A DNA stretch of 10,269 bases, taken from Propionibacteriaceae bacterium (lineage in GTDB: Bacteria; Actinomycetota; Actinomycetes; Propionibacteriales; Propionibacteriaceae). A program made the translations under genes and the position numbers. This document shows, in pieces, positions 1 through 6,502 of the stretch. The DNA is taken from positions 1 to 10,269 of the forward strand of contig WRGV01000033.1 of assembly GCA_009787035.1 (NCBI GenBank), in the 5' to 3' direction. Under the pieces are notes generated by a model. The model made no database searches. It was not told the DNA's origin and saw nothing but the letters and a program-made list of their open reading frames with translations. The first letter of the stretch is position 1; each line of letters begins with the position of its first letter.

Positions 1-239
1 GCCCCCGCCAGCATCGCCTGCGGCGGGAAGCTCTCGTGCACCTCATCGGCGCGCATCACGTTGACCAGCGGCACCGCGTGCGACGTGGGCGGGATGTCCT
101 GATCCGCCACGTGCCCGACGCTTTTCACCGCGTCCAGGATCACATCCAACTGCGGCGCCAGCGCCGCCAACTCGTCCTGCGTCAGTTCCAGGCGGGCCAA
201 TCCGGCCAGCCGGGCAACGTCAGCCGTCGTCACACCCAT
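1..239 (-). CDS. gatC: Asp-tRNA(Asn)/Glu-tRNA(Gln) amidotransferase subunit C, 3' end beyond window
   Basis: The first 79 residues of GatC, the small subunit of the GatCAB complex. GatCAB converts mischarged Glu-tRNA(Gln) and/or Asp-tRNA(Asn) to the correct Gln/Asn-tRNA in the cytoplasm. The minus-strand translation starts MGVTTADVARLAGLARLELT and continues through the family's helical N-terminus (DELAALAPQLDVILDAV, about residues 22-38). It then reaches the conserved extended segment with VPLVNVMRADEV (residues 56-67) and FPPQAML (71-77). In GatC this segment wraps around GatA. The family is usually about 95-100 residues, so roughly 20 residues lie left of base 1, where gatA would be expected next. 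The ATG at 239-237 is preceded by GAGAGGGGG (255-247) at 7 bases, a good ribosome site. The gene lies 188 bases downstream of hpf on the same strand. The identification rests on the translated motifs and is strong. Confidence 0.93.
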   Translation of the reverse strand, partial: MGVTTADVARLAGLARLELTQDELAALAPQLDVILDAVKSVGHVADQDIPPTSHAVPLVNVMRADEVHESFPPQAMLAG

Positions 240-427
240 CGCGTCGCCCCCTCTCGCACGCCATCTTATCGTGGACGCACGCGGCGACCGGCGACAACGC
301 AGCCAGGGTGCCCGTGGTGGCAACACGGAAGCGGCGTCCCACGGGTGGCATGGCAAGGCGGAGGAGGGAGTCGGACTGGACGTCCGGCGACCGACGACAA
401 CGCAGCCAGGGTGCCCGTGGGGCGTCG
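240..427. repeat. hpf-gatC intergenic region with a duplicated unit (35-base core)
   Basis: This non-coding gap holds two direct copies of a 35-base core, at 283-317 and 386-420. They differ at one position (G291 versus A394). Weaker similarity extends upstream to a shared TGGACG (272-277 and 377-382), with a 2-base length difference, so the unit is about 45 bases. The copies are about 103 bases apart. CCCGTGG (311-317), the end of copy 1, can pair with CCACGGG (339-345), giving a 7-bp stem with a 21-base loop. On the minus strand a -10-like TAAGAT (268-263) lies 23 bases upstream of the gatC start, but no -35 at normal spacing was found. The function is unknown: it could be a local duplication, a small REP-like element, or part of the hpf terminator or gatC leader. 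Confidence 0.7.
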
Positions 428-1048
428 CTACTCCGTTACATCGAGGTGGATGACGCCGTAGTTGTATGCCTTGCGGCGGTAGGCGACGCTGGGTTTGCCG
501 GTCTCGGCGTCGACGTACAGGAAGAAGTCGTGGCCGACGAGCTCCATCTCGTCCAGGGCCTGCGCCAGCGTCAGCGGCGTGGCCTGGAAGACCTTCTCAC
601 GCACCACGAGCGGCCCATCGCCCACGACCTCGACACCGGCCACCGTGGACACCTTGACGGCCGGGGGCTCCGGCTCGGCGGGCGGGGTGGGACGCAGCGA
701 CTCGACGGGAAGCAGCGGCACCGAACCCAGATCGGTGGAGCGCAGGCCGCGGCGCGACTTGCGGCGGTCGGCCGCCTTGCGCAGCTGCGTGTCCAGCTTC
801 TTGAGCGCGCCCTCGAAGGCGAGCATCTTGTCGTCCGCGATGCCGATGCCGCGGATCACGGGGCCCTTGCCGCGCAGCGTGATTTCGCAGCGCGTGCCCT
901 CGACCTTGTTGTCGCTGCCGGTGAACTCGATCTCGGCGCCGATCACACGTGTGCTCAGTTTGCCGACCGCCTCGGTCAGGGCGCGCTCTGCGTCCTGGCG
1001 GATCGTGTCGGTGATGGTGCAACGCCGAGCAGTGATGGTGATGTCCAC
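428..1048 (-). CDS. hpf: Long-form ribosome hibernation promoting factor
   Basis: A 206-residue long-type Hpf (sigma-54 modulation/S30AE family), which binds the 30S subunit and pairs 70S ribosomes into inactive 100S dimers in stationary or stressed cells. Residues 1-98 fit the S30AE fold, starting MDITITARRCTITDTIR and ending in the basic helix ALKKLDTQLRKAADRRKSRR. A Pro-rich linker follows (about 105-145, with PTPPAEPEPPA). The C-terminal dimerisation domain (about 147-205) has the typical VVREKVFQATPLT, DEMELVGHDFFLYVDAETG and VAYRRKAYNYGVIHL. The start is GTG (1048-1046), set by AAGGAG at 1059-1054 with 5-base spacing. Length and domain order are normal for the long form in Gram-positive bacteria. 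It lies 122 bases downstream of amrS on the same strand, so it could be read from its own promoter or by read-through. No convincing -35/-10 pair was found in the gap. Confidence 0.96.
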   Translation of the reverse strand: MDITITARRCTITDTIRQDAERALTEAVGKLSTRVIGAEIEFTGSDNKVEGTRCEITLRGKGPVIRGIGIADDKMLAFEGALKKLDTQLRKAADRRKSRRGLRSTDLGSVPLLPVESLRPTPPAEPEPPAVKVSTVAGVEVVGDGPLVVREKVFQATPLTLAQALDEMELVGHDFFLYVDAETGKPSVAYRRKAYNYGVIHLDVTE

Positions 1049-1170
1049 GATGACTCCTTCCTGCGATGGCCCTTGTGGTCAAAGCGGGGGCCCACCTCCA
1101 GGCTACCCATACCGGCCGTCAACTCCGAGTCGATGACACGACCCCGACATCATCCGCACAGCATTCGGCG

Positions 1171-2235
1171 TCAGATCCGGTGGCGCGTCCCGGCCTGTTC
1201 GAGACGGGCGTCCCACCGCCCCGCGACCGGGGTGCCGCAGCCCTGGCAGCGTCCGGACGCATCGAGCGCGTACCGTTCGATCCGATACCCGGCGCGCACG
1301 ACGACGGGCGCGCCGCAGGCGGGACACCACGTCGTCGATCCGTCCGGATCGATCACATTGCCCGTGTAGACGTAGCGCAGCCCGGCCTCCTGGCCGATCC
1401 GGCGAGCCCGGCGCAGCGTCGCCAGCGGCGTGCGCGGCACGTCCATCATGCGGTTGTCGGGATGGAACGCGGTGAAGTGCAGCGGCACGTCCACGCCCAG
1501 CTCGCCCGCGACGAACTCGGTCAGCGCGTGCAGCTCGGCGTCGGAGTCGTTGAGCCCCGGGATCACCAGCGTGGTCACCTCGACCCACACGGATGTCTCG
1601 TGCACCAGGTAGCGCAGCGTGTCGAGCACCACCTCCATGCGCCCGCCGACCACACGGCGGTAGAAGTCGGGGCTGAAGCTCTTCAGATCGACGTTGGCGG
1701 CATCCATCGCCGCGAAGAAGTCGGCGCGCGGGGCGGGGTTGATGTATCCGGCCGTCACGGCGATGTTGAGCAGGCCGCGGGCGCGGGCGGCGGCGGCCAC
1801 GTCGATCGCGTATTCGGGAAAGATCACCGGGTCGTTGTACGTGTACGCCACGCCCCGGCATCCGGTGCGCGCGGCCGCATCGGCGATGGCCTGCGGGCCG
1901 GCCTGGTCGGTCAGCGCATCGAAGCTGGTCGCCGTCGAGATCTCCCAGTTTTGGCAGAACCGGCACGCCAGGTTGCAGCCCGCCGTGCCGAAGCTGAACA
2001 CGGACGAGCCGGCGGCCACGTGGTTGAGCGGCTTCTTTTCGACCGGGTCGATGCAGAAGCCGGACGAGCGGCCGTACGTCGTCAGCACGAGCCGTCCGTC
2101 CTCATTCTGGCGGACGAAGCAGCGCCCGCGCTGACCGGGACGCAGCCGACACGCGCGGGGACACAGGTCGCATTGGACGCGGTCGTCGCCCAGCGCATGC
2201 CAGTAGCGGGCCGGCGCACCGGTGCCCTGGCTCAT
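1171..2235 (-). CDS. amrS: AmmeMemoRadiSam system radical SAM enzyme
   Basis: A 354-residue radical SAM protein, the third member of the AmmeMemoRadiSam set and related to pyruvate formate-lyase activating enzymes. The cluster motif is GCNLACRFC (C87, C91, C94), which binds a [4Fe-4S] cluster that cleaves S-adenosylmethionine. Before it is a second Cys group (C22, C25, C29, C39) with the family's CDLCPRACRLRPGQRGRC signature. After the barrel, two CxxC pairs (C304/C307 and C330/C333) form a probable zinc ribbon or extra metal site at the C-terminus. Other family motifs are YTYNDPVIFPEY (131-142), NVDLKSF (181-187) and HFTAFHPD (253-260). The frame stays open upstream to 2679, but that part overlaps amrA and is not family-like. 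The ATG at 2235-2233 shares ATGA with the amrA stop, so translation is probably coupled. The substrate is unknown; radical chemistry on a product or partner linked to AmrA/AmrB is an inference. Confidence 0.93.
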   Translation of the reverse strand: MSQGTGAPARYWHALGDDRVQCDLCPRACRLRPGQRGRCFVRQNEDGRLVLTTYGRSSGFCIDPVEKKPLNHVAAGSSVFSFGTAGCNLACRFCQNWEISTATSFDALTDQAGPQAIADAAARTGCRGVAYTYNDPVIFPEYAIDVAAAARARGLLNIAVTAGYINPAPRADFFAAMDAANVDLKSFSPDFYRRVVGGRMEVVLDTLRYLVHETSVWVEVTTLVIPGLNDSDAELHALTEFVAGELGVDVPLHFTAFHPDNRMMDVPRTPLATLRRARRIGQEAGLRYVYTGNVIDPDGSTTWCPACGAPVVVRAGYRIERYALDASGRCQGCGTPVAGRWDARLEQAGTRHRI

Positions 2236-2801
2236 GCGGGCTCGGCGAACGCGGTCACCGTGTAGCGCGCCAGCCGGATCTGCGGGCTCCAGTGGTCGGG
2301 CGGAAGGTCGGCCTTGATGAGCAGGTGCTGCAGGAACTGGCTCGGGTCGGGCAGCTCGTCCCAGACCTGGGGCAGGAAGGTCGCCCGGTGCCATCCGGCG
2401 TCCAGGATCACGCCGTCGATGCCGGGCCGCAGCTGGCGCAGCGCGTCGGCGCGGTCGGTGAACTGGATCGGCACGGACGGCCCCAGCACGCTCACCTCGA
2501 TGCGCACGCGGTCGAGGTCGGCGGCGCGCAGCGGCCGGAACCGCGGGTCGGCGAACGCCGCCGACTGCGCGTTGGAGGCCACGTCCTGGCCCAGCGGCCG
2601 GTGCGCCACCAGCGAACCGATGCAGCCGCGCAGGCGTGCGTCCATCGTCAGCGTGACGAAACTGGCACCCGGGGCGCACAGCCAGGCGGGATGATCGGTC
2701 ACCAGGTCTTCGCGCAGATCCAGTCGCTGCTCGATGCTCGCGCGAGCCAGGCCCGTCAGCACCGATCCGGCATCGGCCGGGAAGACATCAGGCCACGTCA
2801 T
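2232..2801 (-). CDS. amrA: AmmeMemoRadiSam system protein A (AMMECR1 family)
   Basis: A 189-residue AMMECR1-domain protein, full length for the family. The hallmark LRGCIG lies at residues 58-63 (C60). Further conserved blocks are AAFADPRF (81-88), RIEVSVL (100-106), the GIDGVIL segment (127-133) and FLPQVW (142-147). The protein has no signal peptide or membrane segment, so it is cytoplasmic. The start at 2801 is supported by AGGGGG on the minus strand, ending 6 bases before the ATG, and by the family's N-terminus; the frame runs on upstream to 3017 only as a shadow of amrB. The gene overlaps the end of amrB by 14 bases and the start of amrS by 4, so the three are made together. The biochemical role is not established. 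The conserved Cys and pocket suggest an enzyme or modifier in a shared pathway with AmrB and AmrS, which is inference from gene linkage. Confidence 0.94.
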   Translation of the reverse strand: MTWPDVFPADAGSVLTGLARASIEQRLDLREDLVTDHPAWLCAPGASFVTLTMDARLRGCIGSLVAHRPLGQDVASNAQSAAFADPRFRPLRAADLDRVRIEVSVLGPSVPIQFTDRADALRQLRPGIDGVILDAGWHRATFLPQVWDELPDPSQFLQHLLIKADLPPDHWSPQIRLARYTVTAFAEPA

Positions 2802-3594
2802 CGTCGTCCCCCTGCCCGTAGAAGCCGAACGCGGCATATCCCACGACGCGCCGTCTGTCGCCGGCGGTGTCGCCCGAGTTGCACGCACCCAGCAGCCTGG
2901 GCACCACACCGTGGCGCGGGGCGGCCAGCAGCAGGCCGTCCACGCCCGTGGCGCCGCACGCCTGATCGTGGTCGATGCCCGCATCCAGCGCGAGCACCTG
3001 GCCGATGGTGCCCGCATCGATCTGCCGGGCCTGGTCGTACGGGTGGTAGTGCGACAGGTCGCTGCTGATCACGATCAGCGTCTCGGGACCGCCCCAGAGG
3101 GCATCGAGCACCTCGGCGACCTCCGCCGGCTCGACCCACCCGGCTGCCAGTGCGATGACGTCCGCATCGGGCAGCACGCGCTGCAGGAACGGCAGCTGCA
3201 CCTCCAGCGAATGCTCCTCGGCGTGCACCTCGCGGCTGACGACCACCTGGGGAAGGCCCGCCAGCGCGGCAACGCCCGACTGCCACACCGGCACCTCGCC
3301 CAGCGGGGTGGCCAGCGCGTCCGCATCGGGCAGCGCGATCGCCCGGATGCCGACCCGGTGCGTCGGTCCGACGATGACGACGTGACGGATCGTCCCGGCC
3401 CCCGGCTTCAGCCCCGCGTAGGCCAGCGCGGCGGTCGAACCGGAATAGACGTATCCCGCGTGCGGGACGATGACGGCCTTGGGTACCGGCGCGGGCGCGG
3501 CGACGTCGGCGACCAAGGCGTCGACCATCGCGCGCAGTTCCTCGGGACGCTCCGGATAGAACATGCCGGCCACAGCCGCTGGACGGATCCGCAT
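2788..3594 (-). CDS. amrB: AmmeMemoRadiSam system protein B (MEMO1 family)
   Basis: A 268-residue protein of the MEMO1 family, whose fold is related to extradiol-type non-haem iron dioxygenases. The start matches the family's opening (MRIRPAAVAGMFYP). The likely metal-site residues are present: VPHAGY (H45), GPTHR (H79), AEEHSLEVQLPFL (E126, H127), SSDLSHYHPY (D179, H182) and ACGATG (C213). By family comparison, H45, H79 and C213 correspond to the metal-ligand set described for human MEMO1. Two ATGs stand side by side at 3597 and 3594; AGGGAGG (3606-3600) lies 5 bases before the second but only 2 before the first, so 3594 is chosen. The acidic C-terminus (GDDDD) overlaps the ribosome site and start of amrA. 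This is the first gene of the amrBAS operon. The reaction is unknown; metal binding or redox chemistry is a family-based expectation. Confidence 0.94.
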   Translation of the reverse strand: MRIRPAAVAGMFYPERPEELRAMVDALVADVAAPAPVPKAVIVPHAGYVYSGSTAALAYAGLKPGAGTIRHVVIVGPTHRVGIRAIALPDADALATPLGEVPVWQSGVAALAGLPQVVVSREVHAEEHSLEVQLPFLQRVLPDADVIALAAGWVEPAEVAEVLDALWGGPETLIVISSDLSHYHPYDQARQIDAGTIGQVLALDAGIDHDQACGATGVDGLLLAAPRHGVVPRLLGACNSGDTAGDRRRVVGYAAFGFYGQGDDDDVA

Positions 3595-3599
3595 CATGG

Positions 3600-3606
3600 C
3601 CTCCCT
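3600..3606 (-). promoter_or_regulatory. Ribosome binding site of amrB
   Basis: AGGGAGG on the minus strand. It decides between two adjacent ATG codons: 5 bases to the ATG at 3594-3592, only 2 to the one at 3597-3595. Confidence 0.7.
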
Positions 3607-3845
3607 GGGCTCGCGACCGATAGCTCCTACGAATCCCACCGTACGCGCGCACGCAGCCGTCCGCAGGAGGGCGGGCCACACGTCTCACACAGCGACCGCC
3701 TGAGCTACGGAGTGACCACGCTGCGGCCGCTGCGCCGCCGCGCTAGGCAGACCGGGTAGTCTATGCACTGTCACTTTTGGGTACCGTCCTTGCCATTGCC
3801 CGACATCACACCGCCGTGCGATGGCTTTGTGGTGCCCGGGATTCA

Positions 3846-3860
3846 GCCGATCCGATCGGC
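3846..3860 (+). promoter_or_regulatory. Perfect 6-bp hairpin in the MFS leader
   Basis: GCCGAT (3846-3851) and ATCGGC (3855-3860) are exact inverted repeats around a 3-base loop. The hairpin ends 16 bases before the ribosome site. Directly after it, CATCT (3860-3864) can pair with AGATG (3873-3877), which touches the ribosome site. This could be an operator or a leader structure that affects MFS expression. The pairing is seen; the role is inferred. Confidence 0.35.
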
Positions 3861-3876
3861 ATCTCCCCTTGTAGAT

Positions 3877-3881
3877 GGAGG
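3877..3881 (+). promoter_or_regulatory. Ribosome binding site of the MFS gene
   Basis: GGAGG, 11 bases before the ATG at 3893. The in-frame ATG at 3875 overlaps this site and has no ribosome site of its own, so 3893 is the better start. The spacing is longer than usual. Confidence 0.6.
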
Positions 3882-3892
3882 ATTTACTCGAT

Positions 3893-5230
3893 ATGGCGAC
3901 CTACGCCACCGCACCCACGACCAACCCAGCCAGGCAGGTGCCGCCGCATCACCGGCACCATGCCAAGCCCGCGCGCCCGTCCACCAGCGAAGCGATGCGG
4001 AACCAGCCGTCGGCCGTGTGGGCGATCGCGTTCGCATGCGTGGTGTCGTTCATGGGCATCGGCCTGGTCGATCCGATCCTGCCGACCATCGCGGCCCAGC
4101 TGCACGCCAGCTCGACCGAATCGGAGCTGCTGTTCACGACGTATCTCGCCTTCACCGGCGTGGCCATGTTCTTCACCAGTTGGGTGTCCAGCCGCATCGG
4201 CGTCAAGGCGACGCTGCTGATCGGCCTGGCGGTCATCGTCGTCTTCGCGGTCGCCTGCTCGGCGTCGCCGTCGGTCAGCGCGATCATCGGCTTCCGCGCC
4301 GGGTGGGGCCTGGGCAACGCGCTGTTCATCTCGACCGCCCTGTCGGCCATCGTGTCGGCCGCCACCGGCGGATCCGCAGGCGCCATCATCTTGTACGAGT
4401 GCGCGCTCGGCATCGGCATGGCCTTCGGGCCGCTGACCGGCGGCGCCCTGGGCACCATCACCTGGCGCGCCCCGTTCCTCGGCACCGCCACGCTGATGGC
4501 TATCGGCCTGATCGCCATCGCGGTGCTGCTGAAGAACAACCCGCACTCCAAGCGCAAGATGCACGCCGCGCCCGTCCACCTGTCGGCCCCGTTCAAGGCC
4601 ATGACGGTGCCCGGCATGCGCACGATGAGCATCGTCGCGTTCTTCTACAACATGGCCTTCTTCACCACGCTCGCCTACCCGCCCTTCGCCCTGGCCCGCC
4701 ACGGCGTGCACAGCGCGATCGTCATCGGCCTGATCTTCTTCGGCTGGGGCGGCCTGCTGGCCCTGTCGGCCGTCTTCGTCGCCCCGCGGCTGATCCAGCG
4801 CACGCGCCGCACCACCGTCGCGATCGGCGCCATGACCGCGCTGGCCATCGTGCTGATCGCCTGCGCCCTGCTCATCAACTCGGTGCCCGGGCTCATCGTG
4901 GCGATCATCCTGGCCGGCATCCCGCTCGGCCTGCTGAACACGACGCTGACCGAGTGCTCCATGGAGGCCAGCGACCTGCCCCGTCCCGTCGCGAGCTCGA
5001 CGTACTCCGGCTGGCGCTTCCTCGGCGGGGCCATCGCGCCGCCGCTGTGCACGCTGCTCGGCAACGACACCACCGCCTGGATGCCCTTCGCGTACGGCGC
5101 CCTGGTCATCATGATCTCGTGCCTGACCATCGTCGTGTGCCGCAAGACCCTGCACCGCGCCGACGACATGCCGGAGACGCAGATGCAGCAGGCCGAATCC
5201 ATCAACCTGGCGGCACAGAATCTGTCCTAG
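3893..5230 (+). CDS. MFS transporter, drug/H+ antiporter-like (12 helices)
   Basis: A 445-residue major facilitator protein of the inner membrane. After a 40-residue soluble N-tail rich in Pro, His and basic residues (HHRHH at 19-23), about twelve hydrophobic segments follow: near 41-64, 79-99, 104-124, 128-154, 163-187, 193-213, 244-266, 273-297, 308-329, 331-351, 367-390 and 397-416. The basic loop between helices 6 and 7 (214-243) separates the halves. Helix 1 carries GIGLVDPILPTI with D60. Helix 5 carries GIGMAFGPLTGGALG (173-187), a good match to motif C, the antiporter signature of drug-efflux MFS proteins. The helix 2-3 loop (SSRIGVKATL) is a weakened motif A in which the usual Asp is S100. 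The substrate cannot be told; export of a drug or small metabolite is most likely. It starts at 3893 because of GGAGG upstream. The GH13 gene follows 48 bases later on the same strand, but a common role is unproven. Confidence 0.85.
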   Translation: MATYATAPTTNPARQVPPHHRHHAKPARPSTSEAMRNQPSAVWAIAFACVVSFMGIGLVDPILPTIAAQLHASSTESELLFTTYLAFTGVAMFFTSWVSSRIGVKATLLIGLAVIVVFAVACSASPSVSAIIGFRAGWGLGNALFISTALSAIVSAATGGSAGAIILYECALGIGMAFGPLTGGALGTITWRAPFLGTATLMAIGLIAIAVLLKNNPHSKRKMHAAPVHLSAPFKAMTVPGMRTMSIVAFFYNMAFFTTLAYPPFALARHGVHSAIVIGLIFFGWGGLLALSAVFVAPRLIQRTRRTTVAIGAMTALAIVLIACALLINSVPGLIVAIILAGIPLGLLNTTLTECSMEASDLPRPVASSTYSGWRFLGGAIAPPLCTLLGNDTTAWMPFAYGALVIMISCLTIVVCRKTLHRADDMPETQMQQAESINLAAQNLS

Positions 5231-5254
5231 ACGCCACGAGGGCTGCGTTGCGGT

Positions 5255-5278
5255 CGCCACCGCCGGTAGGGTGGCGCC
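5255..5278 (+). promoter_or_regulatory. Putative leaderless promoter and inverted repeat before the GH13 gene
   Basis: CGCCACC (5255-5261) and GGTGGCG (5270-5276) are perfect 7-bp inverted repeats with an 8-base loop. TAGGGT (5267-5272), a TANNNT -10 candidate, overlaps the right arm and ends 6 bases before the ATG at 5279. A start at the A of the ATG would give a leaderless mRNA, a common arrangement in actinomycetes. There is no good -35 box (TTGCGG is present but only 13 bases upstream). The repeat could be an operator over the promoter or a weak terminator for the MFS gene; it has no T-tract. Confidence 0.35.
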
Positions 5279-6496
5279 ATGACGATCGCGTGGCATGTGT
5301 ATCCGCTCGGGTTCGTGGGCGCGCCCATCCGGCCCGACACGACACCCCCGCTGTGTCACCGGCTGCCGCGGCTGACATCGTGGCTGGCCTACGCGGCCGC
5401 GATGGGGTGTAACGCGCTGAGCCTGGGGCCGGTGTTCGCCTCGTCCAGCCACGGCTACGACACGCTCGACTACCGGCGCATCGATCCGCGCCTGGGTGAT
5501 CAGGCCGACTTCGACGAGCTCGTCGGGACGGCCCACGCCCTGGGCATGCGCGTCTACCTGGATGGGGTGTTCAACCATGTCGGACGCGGATTCCCGGCGC
5601 TGCAGCGTGCCCTGGCCGCCCCGGACGGCGATCCGTGCCGCCGGTTCTTCGCGTGGGACAACCACGGGCAGCCGCGCCGCTTCGAGGGGCACGCCGGGCT
5701 GATCGAACTGAACCATGCCGACCCCGACGTGCAGGCCCGCGTCGCCGACATCATGTGCCTGTGGCTGGGCCGCGGCGTGGACGGATGGCGCCTGGACGCC
5801 GCGTACACCACCGGCCCCGCCTTCTGGGCGAAGGTGCTGCCCCGCGTGCGCGAGCGGTTCGGCCAGGCGTACGTCTTCGCCGAGATCCTGCATGGCGACT
5901 TCGCCGGCTTCGTGCGCGCGTCTGGCGTCGACTCGGCCACGCAGTACGAGCTGTGGAAGGCCATCTGGAGCAGCATCCACGACGCCAACTTCTTCGAGCT
6001 GAAGTGGGCGCTGGCGCGGCATCAGGCGATGCTCGGCTCATTCGTGCCCGTCACGTTCATCGGCAACCACGATGTCGACCGCATCGCCAGCCAGATCGGG
6101 CCGGACGCGGTGCCGCTGGCGCTGGCCATCCTCATGACCGTCGGCGGCGACCCGCACCTGTACTACGGCGACGAGCAGGGCTTCACGGGCACCAAGGGCT
6201 CGGGGCCGGGCACGGACGACCCGCTGCGCCCCGCGTTCCCCGCGGCCCCCGACCAGCTGCCGGACGGCGGGCTGTACGGCATCCACCGTGAGCTGATCGG
6301 CCTGCGCCATGCGCGTCCCTGGCTGCGCCGTGCCGTCACGACGCTGGACGAGGTCACCTGCCCCCGGTTGGCGTACACCAGCGCCGATCCGGACGATCCG
6401 GGCCGGTGCGTCCGCGTCGTCCTCGATCTGAACGGCGGGCCGCGCGTCAGCATCAGCGACGCCGCGGGCGCCGCGCTGTTCGACTATCGAGGATGA
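5279..6496 (+). CDS. GH13 alpha-amylase family glycosidase, cytoplasmic
   Basis: A 405-residue (beta/alpha)8 barrel enzyme of glycoside hydrolase family 13, acting on alpha-glucosidic bonds. All four classic regions are present: DGVFNH (95-100), GWRLDAAY (169-176, nucleophile D173), FAEILHGD (200-207, acid/base E202) and FIGNHDVDR (260-268, transition-state D265). SHGYDTLDYRRIDPRLG (57-73) and LYYGDEQG (294-301) are further family blocks. No signal peptide or membrane segment is visible, so it works inside the cell, probably on short maltodextrins or related alpha-glucosides. Domain B is short, and only about 55-60 residues remain for the C-terminal beta domain, so the protein is compact for the family. 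The ATG is forced: an in-frame TAG lies at 5267-5269 and no other start comes between. There is no strong ribosome site. The exact activity (amylase, alpha-glucosidase, trehalose- or sucrose-related) cannot be decided. It lies codirectional with the MFS gene and convergent with the surface protein gene. Confidence 0.92.
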   Translation: MTIAWHVYPLGFVGAPIRPDTTPPLCHRLPRLTSWLAYAAAMGCNALSLGPVFASSSHGYDTLDYRRIDPRLGDQADFDELVGTAHALGMRVYLDGVFNHVGRGFPALQRALAAPDGDPCRRFFAWDNHGQPRRFEGHAGLIELNHADPDVQARVADIMCLWLGRGVDGWRLDAAYTTGPAFWAKVLPRVRERFGQAYVFAEILHGDFAGFVRASGVDSATQYELWKAIWSSIHDANFFELKWALARHQAMLGSFVPVTFIGNHDVDRIASQIGPDAVPLALAILMTVGGDPHLYYGDEQGFTGTKGSGPGTDDPLRPAFPAAPDQLPDGGLYGIHRELIGLRHARPWLRRAVTTLDEVTCPRLAYTSADPDDPGRCVRVVLDLNGGPRVSISDAAGAALFDYRG

Positions 6497-6502
6497 CGGC
6501 GG

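Larger units (their letters stand above)
3595..3892. other. Divergent intergenic region between amrB and the MFS gene
   Basis: About 298 bases without a supported gene. It must hold promoters for amrB (minus) and for the MFS gene (plus). On the plus strand TAGTCT (3757-3762) and on the minus strand TACGGT (3642-3637) fit the actinobacterial TANNNT -10 pattern, but neither has a clear TTGAC-type -35 at 16-18 bases, so both are weak. A short hairpin and the ribosome site of the MFS gene occupy the right end. Short open frames from 3763 and 3777 lack ribosome sites and run into the MFS gene out of frame, so they are not called. No tRNA, known riboswitch or long repeat was recognised. Confidence 0.5.

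Noticed and set aside
1049..1170. TTGACG on the minus strand as -35 of an hpf promoter
   Set aside because: The only TANNNT-like hexamer, TAGCCT, follows after 11 bases, too short for a normal promoter spacer.
1066..2265. 399-residue plus-strand open frame opposite amrS
   Set aside because: It is a shadow of the amrS coding frame: no motif, no ribosome site, and composition typical of a reversed GC-rich gene. The same holds for the plus-strand frames at 308-1369 and 2734-3759.
2236..2679. N-terminal extension of amrS to a 502-residue protein
   Set aside because: The extra part is amrA read in another frame and unlike any radical SAM N-terminus. The ATGA overlap gives a natural start at 2235.
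3763..3892. Leader peptide upstream of the MFS gene
   Set aside because: The frames from 3763 and 3777 have no ribosome site, do not stop before the MFS gene and show no stalling-type motif that I recognise.
3884..6022. 712-residue open frame on the minus strand across the MFS and GH13 genes
   Set aside because: It is antisense to two well-recognised genes, its composition is Arg/Asp/Gly/His/Gln-rich and low in complexity, and it has no family motif. It is an artefact of GC-rich codon positions.
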